A DNA stretch of 64,000 bases, taken from the NCBI RefSeq assembly GCF_900128415.1, contig NZ_LT635772.1, positions 372,001 through 436,000 on the forward strand, in the 5' to 3' direction. The translations under genes and the position numbers were made by a program. Source of the stretch: Anaerococcus mediterraneensis (lineage in GTDB: Bacteria > Bacillota > Clostridia > Tissierellales > Peptoniphilaceae). The notes beneath the pieces were generated by a model, which saw only the letters and a program-made list of their open reading frames with translations, did no database searches and had not been told where the DNA came from. Position 1 is the first letter of the stretch, and the number at the start of each line of letters is the position of its first letter. Below, one piece after another: positions 43,149 to 51,086 of this stretch.

Positions 43149-43907
43149 CTAATGATGGTGGTCAGTTTCTGCCCACTTATCGTGCTGACTAAAAATCATT
43201 TTTTTGTCTACATTGTACAAGACAAAACCATTTGCAAAAACTGAGATTTCTCCATGATCATGATGGTCATCTTCGTGGTCATGATCATCTTCATGGTCGT
43301 CATGGTGGCTGTGGTCATGGTCTCCGTGGGCATTTTTTTCTATATCCCCACTTGCCAAGGCCTCCTTGTACTGGCTATTTTCTATTATCTTTGTGCTTAT
43401 AGGGCTAGATGGGAGAAATAAAATATACCTATCAGCAGGATCTAGGCCCTTGGCAAAATCAACCCAATACAAATATTCCATCTTTCCATCAGGGCCGCTT
43501 GTATTTGAAATCTTAAAATCAGAAAGTTCTACTTGATAGATACCCTTTTTTATGGTCTTTATAACCTTGAAATTGCCAGAAAAAACACTCTTGTGGTCCT
43601 CGTCCTTGCCGTACTTATTTTTTATTTTTTCCTTATCCTCACTCTCATATCCATCTAGGCTTGGATTTGAAAAATAATCTCCAACAAAATTGCCCGAGTC
43701 CTCAAAATCTATCCTTGTAAAATAATCAGAAGAATAATTATCCTTTAGACTTAGCCCATCCAAAAGGGCATAAATATCGATCTTTTGGTCATTTTTATCT
43801 TTTATTTCTGCTATTTCTTTTTTATTTTCTATAGTTTTTTCTTTGCCCTTATCCTTAGAGCAAGCTGCTAAAAATACGGTCAAAAATATCCAAATTAATT
43901 TTTTCAT
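43149..43907 (-). CDS. His/Asp-rich lipoprotein, probable zinc binder
   Basis: 252 residues. Lipobox FLAAC (cysteine 16). Residues about 194-218 are nearly all His, Asp and Glu, and the protein ends in DHHH. Such loops bind Zn2+ in ZnuA/AdcA and in zinc-storage proteins. The remainder (a YWVDFAKGL...PADRYILFLPSSP segment) is not assigned to a family. It lies near the Zn/Cd exporter operon but on the opposite strand. A zinc-buffering or sensing function on the cell surface is an inference. Confidence 0.65.
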   Translation of the reverse strand: MKKLIWIFLTVFLAACSKDKGKEKTIENKKEIAEIKDKNDQKIDIYALLDGLSLKDNYSSDYFTRIDFEDSGNFVGDYFSNPSLDGYESEDKEKIKNKYGKDEDHKSVFSGNFKVIKTIKKGIYQVELSDFKISNTSGPDGKMEYLYWVDFAKGLDPADRYILFLPSSPISTKIIENSQYKEALASGDIEKNAHGDHDHSHHDDHEDDHDHEDDHHDHGEISVFANGFVLYNVDKKMIFSQHDKWAETDHHH

Positions 43908-43978
43908 AAAACCCCTATTTCAATTCTTTATAATATTTTACCCCAATACCTAGTAGAATTTTCTAAAAGTAAAGAAAT

Positions 43979-44005
43979 AAAAAAACCGCAGAGATATTCT
44001 GCGGA
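43979..44005 (-). terminator. terminator of tRNA-Gln
   Basis: CCGCAGA-ATATC-TCTGCGG followed by a T run on the minus strand, 8 bp after the tRNA CCA end. Confidence 0.85.
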
Positions 44006-44012
44006 TAGGCTT

Positions 44013-44088
44013 TGGCTGGAATAGTAGGACTCGAACCTACGCTCTCCAGAGTCAGAATCTGGTGCCTTACCAACTTGGCTATATTCCA
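44013..44088 (-). tRNA. tRNA-Gln (CTG anticodon)
   Basis: A complete cloverleaf can be drawn on the minus strand: acceptor TGGAATA/TATTCCA, D arm with AGTTGGTAAGG, anticodon arm CCAGA-TTCTGAC-TCTGG with anticodon CTG, T arm GTAGG-TTCGAGT-CCTAC, discriminator G and encoded CCA. The U1-A72 start pair is typical for tRNA-Gln. Confidence 0.93.
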
Positions 44089-44160
44089 AAAATACATTTA
44101 CTATAATAAATTACTCTTTTTTAGGGACTTGTCAATTAAAAATCTATAAAGAAAATTCAC

Positions 44161-44198
44161 AAAAATTTAGGGAGTAGAAATCCTACTCCCATTTTTTT
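44161..44198. terminator. terminator after the kinase-nuclease gene
   Basis: GGGAGTAG-GATTT-CTACTCCC with T-rich sequence on both sides, 13 bp beyond the stop codon. Confidence 0.75.
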
Positions 44199-44210
44199 AC
44201 TTACTAAAAA

Positions 44211-47200
44211 TCAACCTTGAGATGCGATTAGCTTTTCAAAATATCCTTTCAAATCACCATCTAGGGTATCTCTTTCTATGAGCAAAACTCCAGATTGCTT
44301 ACACCTATTTCTTATTCTCTCTATGTCATTTTCATTTTTATAGTTAAATGAATTTATTATAATAGGTACAGTATCTATACCAAATTTTGAAGCGTGATAG
44401 CCAATCTCGTATATAAACTCATTTTTTAGCATGGACTGCTTGCAAGAAATCAAATATGTTGTAAGGCCCTTGATACAAACTATATCTATTTCATTTTTGA
44501 TCAGCTCGCTATCCCTATCAAAATTATCCTCAGCCTTCCAGTCAATTTCTAAATTTAGGCCCACATTGTCAAAAACATCCCCAAACCTTGCTATTTTGAA
44601 AAAGACATAGGTTTCAAGGGCATTGCCTTCTCTTGCAAAAAAGTCCCTAAAGGCTAAAGATCCATAAGAAAAATTGAGCTTGACCAAATCATCATCTTCA
44701 TTATAGCTAGCATATTCTTTCTTTTTATCATCTAGGATATTAAAAACTTTTAGGTCTTGGCTAATCTTGTTATATTTTTCTATAAAATCGTTAAAAGCTC
44801 CTAAATAATCCTCTACATCTTCTATATAATGGAAATTAGCTGCCTTGCCGTCAGGTAGAATATCAAAGGTCTCTATTTCACTATCGCAATCTAAAGATGA
44901 GCTGATCAAATAATAATAATCATTTCGTCGAATTTCTTCACTATCAACATAGTCTATCTTGTAATTTAGTTTTACCAATTCAATTTTTTCTACCATATTT
45001 TCTATACACCTAATCAAAAAATCACCTAGATCTTCCAAACAATTTTTATCATAAGCTTTAACTTTTAGAAATCCTAGCTTTTCAGGAACTTCATAGGATT
45101 CTATAAAGCCATTATGAACTAAGTCATCCAAAACCCTAATGACCGGCCTAAAAATGTCTCTATTTGTCTCAGTCATTTTTTCCTTGAAGGCAAATGGATA
45201 GACTTTTCCAGATTTCATGACATTGTTTAGAGAAAATATATAGGACTTTTGTCCCTCATTTATTGTGTGTATATAATTTCTGTAGTCCTTGCCACCTGTA
45301 TCTTTATAGATATCCCACAAGCTATCTGCATATATATCTAGGTCCAAAAAGCTATTTATCTTATCTTCTGTATCAAGTCTAGCATTGTTTAGGTAGAAAG
45401 TCTCTTCTATACTTAGGCTTGGCATCATTAGATTATAATCAAGGCCCTCATAGTCCCCACCCCATTTGTTGTTGCCCTCATATATGACATAAGGAACTGG
45501 TCTTGGTGTGTTTAGAAAAGATGCAAACCTAGCCTGCTTGACAGTATTGCCTGTAAAATCAAAAATTATATTTTTATCAGCATGGTTTTCTATCTCAAAC
45601 TTGGCCTGGTCTTGGTCAATGATCCTTATATCTGTTGAACATAGATCTCTTTTATCACGGAGAAATCTCTTTATAGTTTCAAACTTATAGAGATTATTTT
45701 CTGATGGATCTTTTATAAAGACGACTTGGGTCGGCCTAAATTTTAGGACGCTAGCTATATTTTTCCAAAGACTGCCATCATCGCCTACAAAAGGCTTGTA
45801 GATTATATCGACAGGTCCATAGAGGATTTGCCCTATAGCATCAACTATATCATAATCTGTAATCCTATAATTTTTGTAGTTTTTGTTTGAAATTATAGTG
45901 CTTACCATCTCATCTATATCCAAATAAGTACTTTTAAACTTAGGAGATATTTCCTCTTCGCCTATAGAAAATAAATCTCTTATTTTCCTATCGATAAATT
46001 TATATATGGCCTGGCTATCCTTATCGCCTTTTCTTATATTTTCTATAGTATTTGCTAGCTTTTCCATATAAGATTTTAGGCTCTTATTTATAGGATCATC
46101 TGGATAATCATAGTTAATAACCAAAGATTTGATATTATCATCTAAAAACTTTTTACAATCTTTTATACTGGCTTCCTGGGCCTTTCTTATATTTTCAGAA
46201 ATCCTATCTATCTCATCAATATCCTTGCTATCTACAGCTTTTAGGTGGTAGTTGCTGATAAGGGGGTGGAGTTTTGCCTTTTTATCACGGTGGTCATTTT
46301 TATTTTTATAGGCGTAGGAGAAAAATACCTTATCAGTCGGCTTGTCATAGCCATCTACTATCATAAATTTATTCCAAGAATGGTGTTCCATATAGGCCAT
46401 CTTATCCCTAATTGTAGGACCTGTTGGATTTTCTGGATCAATTGGACTTTCATTTTTGATTAATTTTGAAAATTCCCTATAAGGTTTTGGGCTTCTGTGG
46501 ACACCACAATCATAGAGTTTGTATTTGATAGAAAGAGCAGATCGTAGAGATGATTTTGCATTATAAATATCTTTTTCCTCTATAAATTTTTCAAAAATCT
46601 TATCCCTATCGATCCTTTCTTCGGATGATAATTCATAAAAACTATGGACTCCAAAGGCTTGTTCTAGGATCTTGCCTTCAAATTCGCCCCTTTCTTCAGT
46701 GGCCATTTTTATTTGGTCATAATATATTAGGCTTGTCCCACTTGTAGTTTGATCTTTCCTATCCATACCAAGATTCAAAGACCTAACTATAATAACTCTT
46801 TTTTTATTATCATCTTTGACTTTGTCAAATATTTTCTTGCCAAGGTCCTCTTCCTTGGTATTTTTATTCTCTAAAAGAAGTATATAGGTATTTTTTTCTA
46901 TGTCTTTTAATTTATCAAAATTTTCGACCTCTACAAAATTTATACTAGCATAGGCCTCATCTGTTATAGACTTGTCAATATCATCAAAGACAAGATCATC
47001 ATTTATTTTTATCTGACAGGTTTTCTTTAAAAGAGGAGCTTCTTCTAATAAATACTCTTCGAATTTACTAGAGGTCCTATAATAAAAAGTGAAATTTAGG
47101 TCAACCCCCTCTATCAAAAGTGGGGCAAAGATCAAATCAAAATATAGTTTTGCCTTTTCACCATCATCAGCAATTATGCCTATATTTATATTTGATTCAC

Positions 47201-48212
47201 TATCTATATAATCATAAAGAGGATGTTTATCCAGAATATGGGCAGCTGCGATAAGATCAACTAGGGGTTGTCTAGTTTTTTCTGCAATCAAGTTTTTTGC
47301 CTTCATTAATTCTTGGATTATCCTATTATCACTTATAAACCTATCATAGATTCTCACACATTCTACAACTAGATCTATTAGGATAGAATTTATCCTCTCA
47401 TCTAAAAAGATCTTGTTTTTTATTTTATTTAGCTGGCCATAAAGTAGGTCTCTGATGAGATCCTCATCTTCTAAGATCCTATCATCTAGGTATTTACCAG
47501 TTATCAAATAAAACATATTTGAACCAAACATAAAGGTATCTAGACTAGGCTTTATCATGTAGGACCTGATAGTTTCCATATCACTTGTGTTTTTTAGCTC
47601 AGGTGCTAGAAAAGATTTTTGGCTAGGTCCATAGATGCTTTTGACTTTGTCTTTTTCCTTTAGGTCTATACAAGCATCAAAATCAAAAAACCTTACTTTT
47701 CTTTCTTCATAATCATATAATATATTGCTTGGCTTTAGGTCCATATAGACAATGTTTTCGTCATGGAGATTTTTTAGTATGCTTGCTAAGCTAGCCATAA
47801 CTTCTACTATCCTAAATATATCTAGAGATTTGAAATTATCTAGACTTCTGGCATTGTTTGTTTGATAAAAAGCAAGGAGCCTATCCTCATATTCTGACAG
47901 GTAAAGCGGCTCTACCATATCATCTCCCAGGATTGAAAAAAGTCTTTTATTCTTTTTAAAATCTTCTTTAAATTTTCTCCTATCTTTATCATTTATAATT
48001 TCTGAATCTTCCTTATTCTTTACTTTAAGCTCTTTTATGATAATTGTTTTTCTTGTATCTTCAGCAAGATTTACCACTGATTGATATATTCTTACATTAC
48101 TTTGCTCATCTATTAACTTTGGATGTAAAACTCTTATCTTTTTAGATGAGCCATCCATAGTCTCTATTTCTACAAGAAAATTATTTGGAAGCATTTGATC
48201 TTTTTTATTCAT
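44211..48212 (-). CDS. Ser/Thr kinase - RyR-like - CARF-like - PD-(D/E)xK nuclease fusion
   Basis: 1333 residues from the ATG at 48210-48212 (AAGGA upstream; other in-frame starts overlap the preceding gene). Domains seen: Hanks-type kinase (about 20-320) with lysine in IIIKELK (60), YMDLKPSNIL (D158, N163), DFD (D177) and APE (205). A Rossmann-like part (about 342-487, NINIGIIADDG) follows. An RyR-like part (about 602-677) has EHHSWNKFMIVDGY and KLHPLISNY. A CARF-like part (about 782-932) has IIFDFTGNT in place of the NxTGGT loop, and a helical linker follows. A C-terminal restriction-like fold of the DUF1887/Card1 type has LE near 1200, NEID (1240-1243) and SCK (1256-1258). A signal-activated nuclease controlled by phosphorylation or ligand binding is inferred. 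Kinase and nuclease calls are firm; the three middle domains are tentative. Confidence 0.72.
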   Translation of the reverse strand: MNKKDQMLPNNFLVEIETMDGSSKKIRVLHPKLIDEQSNVRIYQSVVNLAEDTRKTIIIKELKVKNKEDSEIINDKDRRKFKEDFKKNKRLFSILGDDMVEPLYLSEYEDRLLAFYQTNNARSLDNFKSLDIFRIVEVMASLASILKNLHDENIVYMDLKPSNILYDYEERKVRFFDFDACIDLKEKDKVKSIYGPSQKSFLAPELKNTSDMETIRSYMIKPSLDTFMFGSNMFYLITGKYLDDRILEDEDLIRDLLYGQLNKIKNKIFLDERINSILIDLVVECVRIYDRFISDNRIIQELMKAKNLIAEKTRQPLVDLIAAAHILDKHPLYDYIDSESNINIGIIADDGEKAKLYFDLIFAPLLIEGVDLNFTFYYRTSSKFEEYLLEEAPLLKKTCQIKINDDLVFDDIDKSITDEAYASINFVEVENFDKLKDIEKNTYILLLENKNTKEEDLGKKIFDKVKDDNKKRVIIVRSLNLGMDRKDQTTSGTSLIYYDQIKMATEERGEFEGKILEQAFGVHSFYELSSEERIDRDKIFEKFIEEKDIYNAKSSLRSALSIKYKLYDCGVHRSPKPYREFSKLIKNESPIDPENPTGPTIRDKMAYMEHHSWNKFMIVDGYDKPTDKVFFSYAYKNKNDHRDKKAKLHPLISNYHLKAVDSKDIDEIDRISENIRKAQEASIKDCKKFLDDNIKSLVINYDYPDDPINKSLKSYMEKLANTIENIRKGDKDSQAIYKFIDRKIRDLFSIGEEEISPKFKSTYLDIDEMVSTIISNKNYKNYRITDYDIVDAIGQILYGPVDIIYKPFVGDDGSLWKNIASVLKFRPTQVVFIKDPSENNLYKFETIKRFLRDKRDLCSTDIRIIDQDQAKFEIENHADKNIIFDFTGNTVKQARFASFLNTPRPVPYVIYEGNNKWGGDYEGLDYNLMMPSLSIEETFYLNNARLDTEDKINSFLDLDIYADSLWDIYKDTGGKDYRNYIHTINEGQKSYIFSLNNVMKSGKVYPFAFKEKMTETNRDIFRPVIRVLDDLVHNGFIESYEVPEKLGFLKVKAYDKNCLEDLGDFLIRCIENMVEKIELVKLNYKIDYVDSEEIRRNDYYYLISSSLDCDSEIETFDILPDGKAANFHYIEDVEDYLGAFNDFIEKYNKISQDLKVFNILDDKKKEYASYNEDDDLVKLNFSYGSLAFRDFFAREGNALETYVFFKIARFGDVFDNVGLNLEIDWKAEDNFDRDSELIKNEIDIVCIKGLTTYLISCKQSMLKNEFIYEIGYHASKFGIDTVPIIINSFNYKNENDIERIRNRCKQSGVLLIERDTLDGDLKGYFEKLIASQG

Positions 48213-48222
48213 ATGTTTTTCC

Positions 48223-48750
48223 TTATTCAATAATTTCATAAGTTTTTTCAAAAATCTCTTTGTCTACAAAATTGAAATCGTACTTGCAAGGTCCTTTTTT
48301 ATCCTCAGAATAAATCAATAGATAATCTTTCTTTCTGCCATAGACTGTAAAAGAATCTATCCTGGCCTTGAAATATTTTTCGGGATCGTCTGTGATCTCT
48401 AAAAATCCCTTATCCTTTAGATAGGAAATTATTTTATCGTCTAAATCATCGGACCTAAAGGCTTTGCGGACCTTGCTTGTTTCTAAATATATATTAGGAG
48501 ATATGACCTTATGATTTTTTTCAAAATCACAGGCCTTGACCGGATATATATCTCCGTCCTTATCTATTTTTATAAAAGAGTCTATATCTGCTACTTGACC
48601 CTTATTATTCCTCGTTTCTTTAGTCAAAACCTCATAAAAATCAATATTATTTATAAGCTTTCCTAACTTTATAAAATATTCCTCCAAAGGATTTTCACAT
48701 CCTAGTCTAAAGGCCATAACTAGGCCTGGTTTTTTTCTAACTTTTATCAT
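48223..48750 (-). CDS. small PGDYG-like protein coupled to the kinase-nuclease fusion
   Basis: 175 residues, no signal peptide. The start MIKVRKKPGLVMAFRLG and the middle IDKDGDIYPVKACDFEKNHKVI resemble the PGDYG-type fold found in phage and conflict-system proteins; the PGDYG motif itself is not exact. AGGAGG precedes the ATG. The stop lies only 11 bp before the kinase-nuclease ATG, so the two are in one transcript and probably function together. An accessory sensor or regulatory partner is an inference. Confidence 0.5.
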   Translation of the reverse strand: MIKVRKKPGLVMAFRLGCENPLEEYFIKLGKLINNIDFYEVLTKETRNNKGQVADIDSFIKIDKDGDIYPVKACDFEKNHKVISPNIYLETSKVRKAFRSDDLDDKIISYLKDKGFLEITDDPEKYFKARIDSFTVYGRKKDYLLIYSEDKKGPCKYDFNFVDKEIFEKTYEIIE

Positions 48751-48907
48751 TTCTGCCTCCTAAAAATGTTTACCACTAACTAAATCCTTATTTACATTGT
48801 TATGGGTAGAAAATTGATAAATAATTTTTTATCCCATCTATAAAAACAAACACCACAAATATAAGAAAAATAATTAATATATACCAAAATGCGTGGCTTT
48901 TTTAATA

Positions 48908-49210
48908 CTATAATAGGTCTTTAAGGTTATTTACACCCAAAATATTAAAATTACCCTTGGCTTTGCTGTTAGGATTTAGTAATTCTTCTGTTTTTTTCTT
49001 GTAGTCTTCCGCCTTTTTATACTTGCCTCTAGACTCATAATAATCTGAAAGGTCCTTATATGATCCTACCAAATTTTCAAGTATTTCACCATCAGATGAA
49101 TTATCATGTAAATCTTCTAAAATACCCTTGGCTTCTAATAGATGTTTCTTGGTCTTTTTCCCCTTGGAATTACCATATAGTGCACCTAAATTTCCATAAA
49201 TGATTGCCAA
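48908..49210 (-). pseudogene. C-terminal TPR fragment of a broken NACHT-TPR gene
   Basis: A 100-codon frame starting from a poor TTG. Its upstream extension (FRTKKCLAIIYGNLGALYG) joins the preceding TPR frame by a one-base shift next to a run of seven A, around 49215-49222. The sequence YGNLGALYGN...AKGILEDLHD...LVGSYKDLSDYYESRGKYKKAEDYKK continues the TPR pattern. It is probably the C-terminus of the same ancestral gene as 49224-50021. Confidence 0.65.
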
Positions 49211-49223
49211 GCATTTTTTTGTT

Positions 49224-50021
49224 CTAAATCCTTTCTTTAACTACAAGCTTTTGAAACTTAAGAGCCTTTTCCGCGAACTTCCTTGATTGACCATGCTTAT
49301 TTTTCTTAAAGTATAAATCTGATAATACATTGCTAGAATTTACCATATTTCTTTTATCTTCATATGATTGATTTTTATTAGGAATATCTTCCACAAGACT
49401 TATGACTTCCTTGAAATAGAATTCTGAATCATCATACCTTTCCATTGATTCATATAATTTTCCTAGGTTATTATAGGACCTTGCTAGGTCTGATATGTCA
49501 GTCATAGAGCTTTGAGATTCTTTGAGTTCTTTATATAATTCTATTGCTTTTTTATTATAGATTTCTGATTTTTCATAATTTTGCATTGATTCATATAAGA
49601 CTCCTAGGTTGTTATAGGACCTTGCTAGGTCTGATATATCTGTTAGAGAATTGCGTGATTCTTTGAGTTCTTTATATAATTCTATTGCTTTTTTAAGATA
49701 TCTTTCTGACTTTTCATAATTTTGTATTGATTCTTGCAAGTACCCTAGATTATTATAAGAATTGCCAAGCTCATCTTTATAATCTAAATTAACTTTTCCT
49801 AATGATAGAATCTCTTGTTTTTCTATAATACCTTTAATAATATTTAAAGACTCATCTTCTTTTCCTATTTTCTCTAGTAGTTCACTATATCTGTTGACTA
49901 CTTTTAAATGATATAAGATATTCTCCTCGTCATCTTTATAAATTCCTATCATATCCTCATATAATTTTGTTGCAGGTTCTACCCTAAAATAATCTATTTC
50001 TTCATTTGCAAAATCTAACAA
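49224..50021 (-). pseudogene. TPR fragment of a broken NACHT-TPR gene
   Basis: 265 codons with at least three nearly identical 40-residue tetratricopeptide repeats (DLARSYNNLGVLYESMQNYEKSE and variants). The frame is open further upstream (ERLLNNKEAKDRLLDFANEE) but there is no ribosome binding site, so it looks like the middle of a longer protein rather than an independent gene. In NACHT proteins such repeats recognise the trigger. The frame ends at a TAG in the shift described for the next fragment. Confidence 0.65.
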
Positions 50022-50082
50022 CCTATCCTTGGCTTCTTTGTTGTTTAAAAGTCTTTCAGCGCCTTTTGTCCTCTCTGGTTTT

Positions 50083-50985
50083 TTAGGGCTCTATTAGGAT
50101 CATTTGGTTTTCCATTTTTCCGTCTATGCATATGGAGAGGGGTCTGACTATGAGGTAGTCGAATTCTTCTGCTTCTTTGTAGTCTTCTCTTATGTGGATT
50201 TGCCCGTCGTCTACATTTTCTTCTAGGCCCATTTGGTTTATTTTTTTCGTTGGCACTGCTATGGATTCTAGTTGGTGGAGTAGGGCTGTCCTGTAGTCTG
50301 GGATTTGGCAGGCTAGTTGGAAGGCTAGCTCTCTTATTAGGTTTTTGCTGGTGGAGAAGTTTTCTTTGTTGTATTCGCAGAAGAAGCTTGCTGCTACATG
50401 GTAGTCGGTGTGGCATTTTTCGGCGGCGTAGTGGGATTTGCCTGTGGCTGGTTGGACGTAGACTACTCCTATTTTTTTACCCTCTGGATCATCTATATAT
50501 TTTATCAAGTCCTCATTTATCTCTATGATCCTTTGATAAATTTTCTTGGCTTCTAAGAAGTTTTTGCCGGCTAATTTAATAGCCGCTTGGATTTCATATT
50601 GTTTTCTCATCAAATATAATTCATTGGTCAAATCAATCCACTGGCCATTGTTTGCCCAAACTATATTACAAGCTTCTATTCCTATCTTGTTTTTTCTCTC
50701 AGATGGATCTAGACTTTCTATATCAATATCCATAGGTCTTTGCTCATAAAACTCCGATATTTGTTCTTTGTATTTATCAAGCCTCTCACGGTCATAATTC
50801 TTCCCCCAAATTTGATAGAGGTCATTGGCCAAGATTATTAGGTCCAAGTAGAGGTTTTCACCAACTTTATAATCACCTTGGCATATAAAATATTCTGCAA
50901 CTATTCTTTCTCTTTCGATCACATTGTTTATAGCTAGAACTAGATCATCTTCTATAGACTTTATGATATTGTTTTCCTTATTCAT
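50083..50985 (-). pseudogene. NACHT/STAND NTPase fragment, truncated after Walker B
   Basis: About 300 codons with a proper start (GAGGGG before the second ATG). A helical N-terminal domain (about 1-165) is followed by a STAND NTPase: Walker A variant VQPATGKSHYAAE, then AASFFCEYN...STSKNLIRELAFQLACQIPDYR and a Walker B-like MILIE at the very end. A frameshift and deletion then remove the rest of the NTPase and the winged helix before the TPR part. The NTPase portion has C-ending codons and more G+C than the AT-rich N-terminal part. Confidence 0.7.
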
Positions 50986-51051
50986 AATCATACCCCTCTC
51001 TTTTTTCTTATTATAGACTATGATTTTTTATAAATTTTTCCAAAATCCTAT

Positions 51052-51086
51052 TCCAAAAAAAGCCAAGGCTTGCCCTTGACTTTTTA
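51052..51086 (-). terminator. terminator of the citrate-branch operon
   Basis: GTCAAGG-GCAA-GCCTTGGC followed by seven T on the minus strand; the stem begins within the last codon of gltA. Confidence 0.8.

Noticed and set aside
44211..48212. CRISPR array or cas genes next to the Card1-like nuclease
   Set aside because: No regularly spaced short repeats and no Cas-like proteins are visible anywhere in the window.
48800..48901. A hydrophobic frame as an independent small membrane protein gene
   Set aside because: No ATG, GTG or TTG precedes the hydrophobic stretch and no ribosome binding site is present; kept only as a possible relic.
50045..50416. A 123-codon frame antisense in phase to the NACHT fragment, very rich in Arg, Pro and Ser
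   Set aside because: It is the +1 frame of the GC-richer NACHT segment. Its end (ALKNQRGQKALKDF) may include a few original codons after Walker B, but the rest is a shadow.
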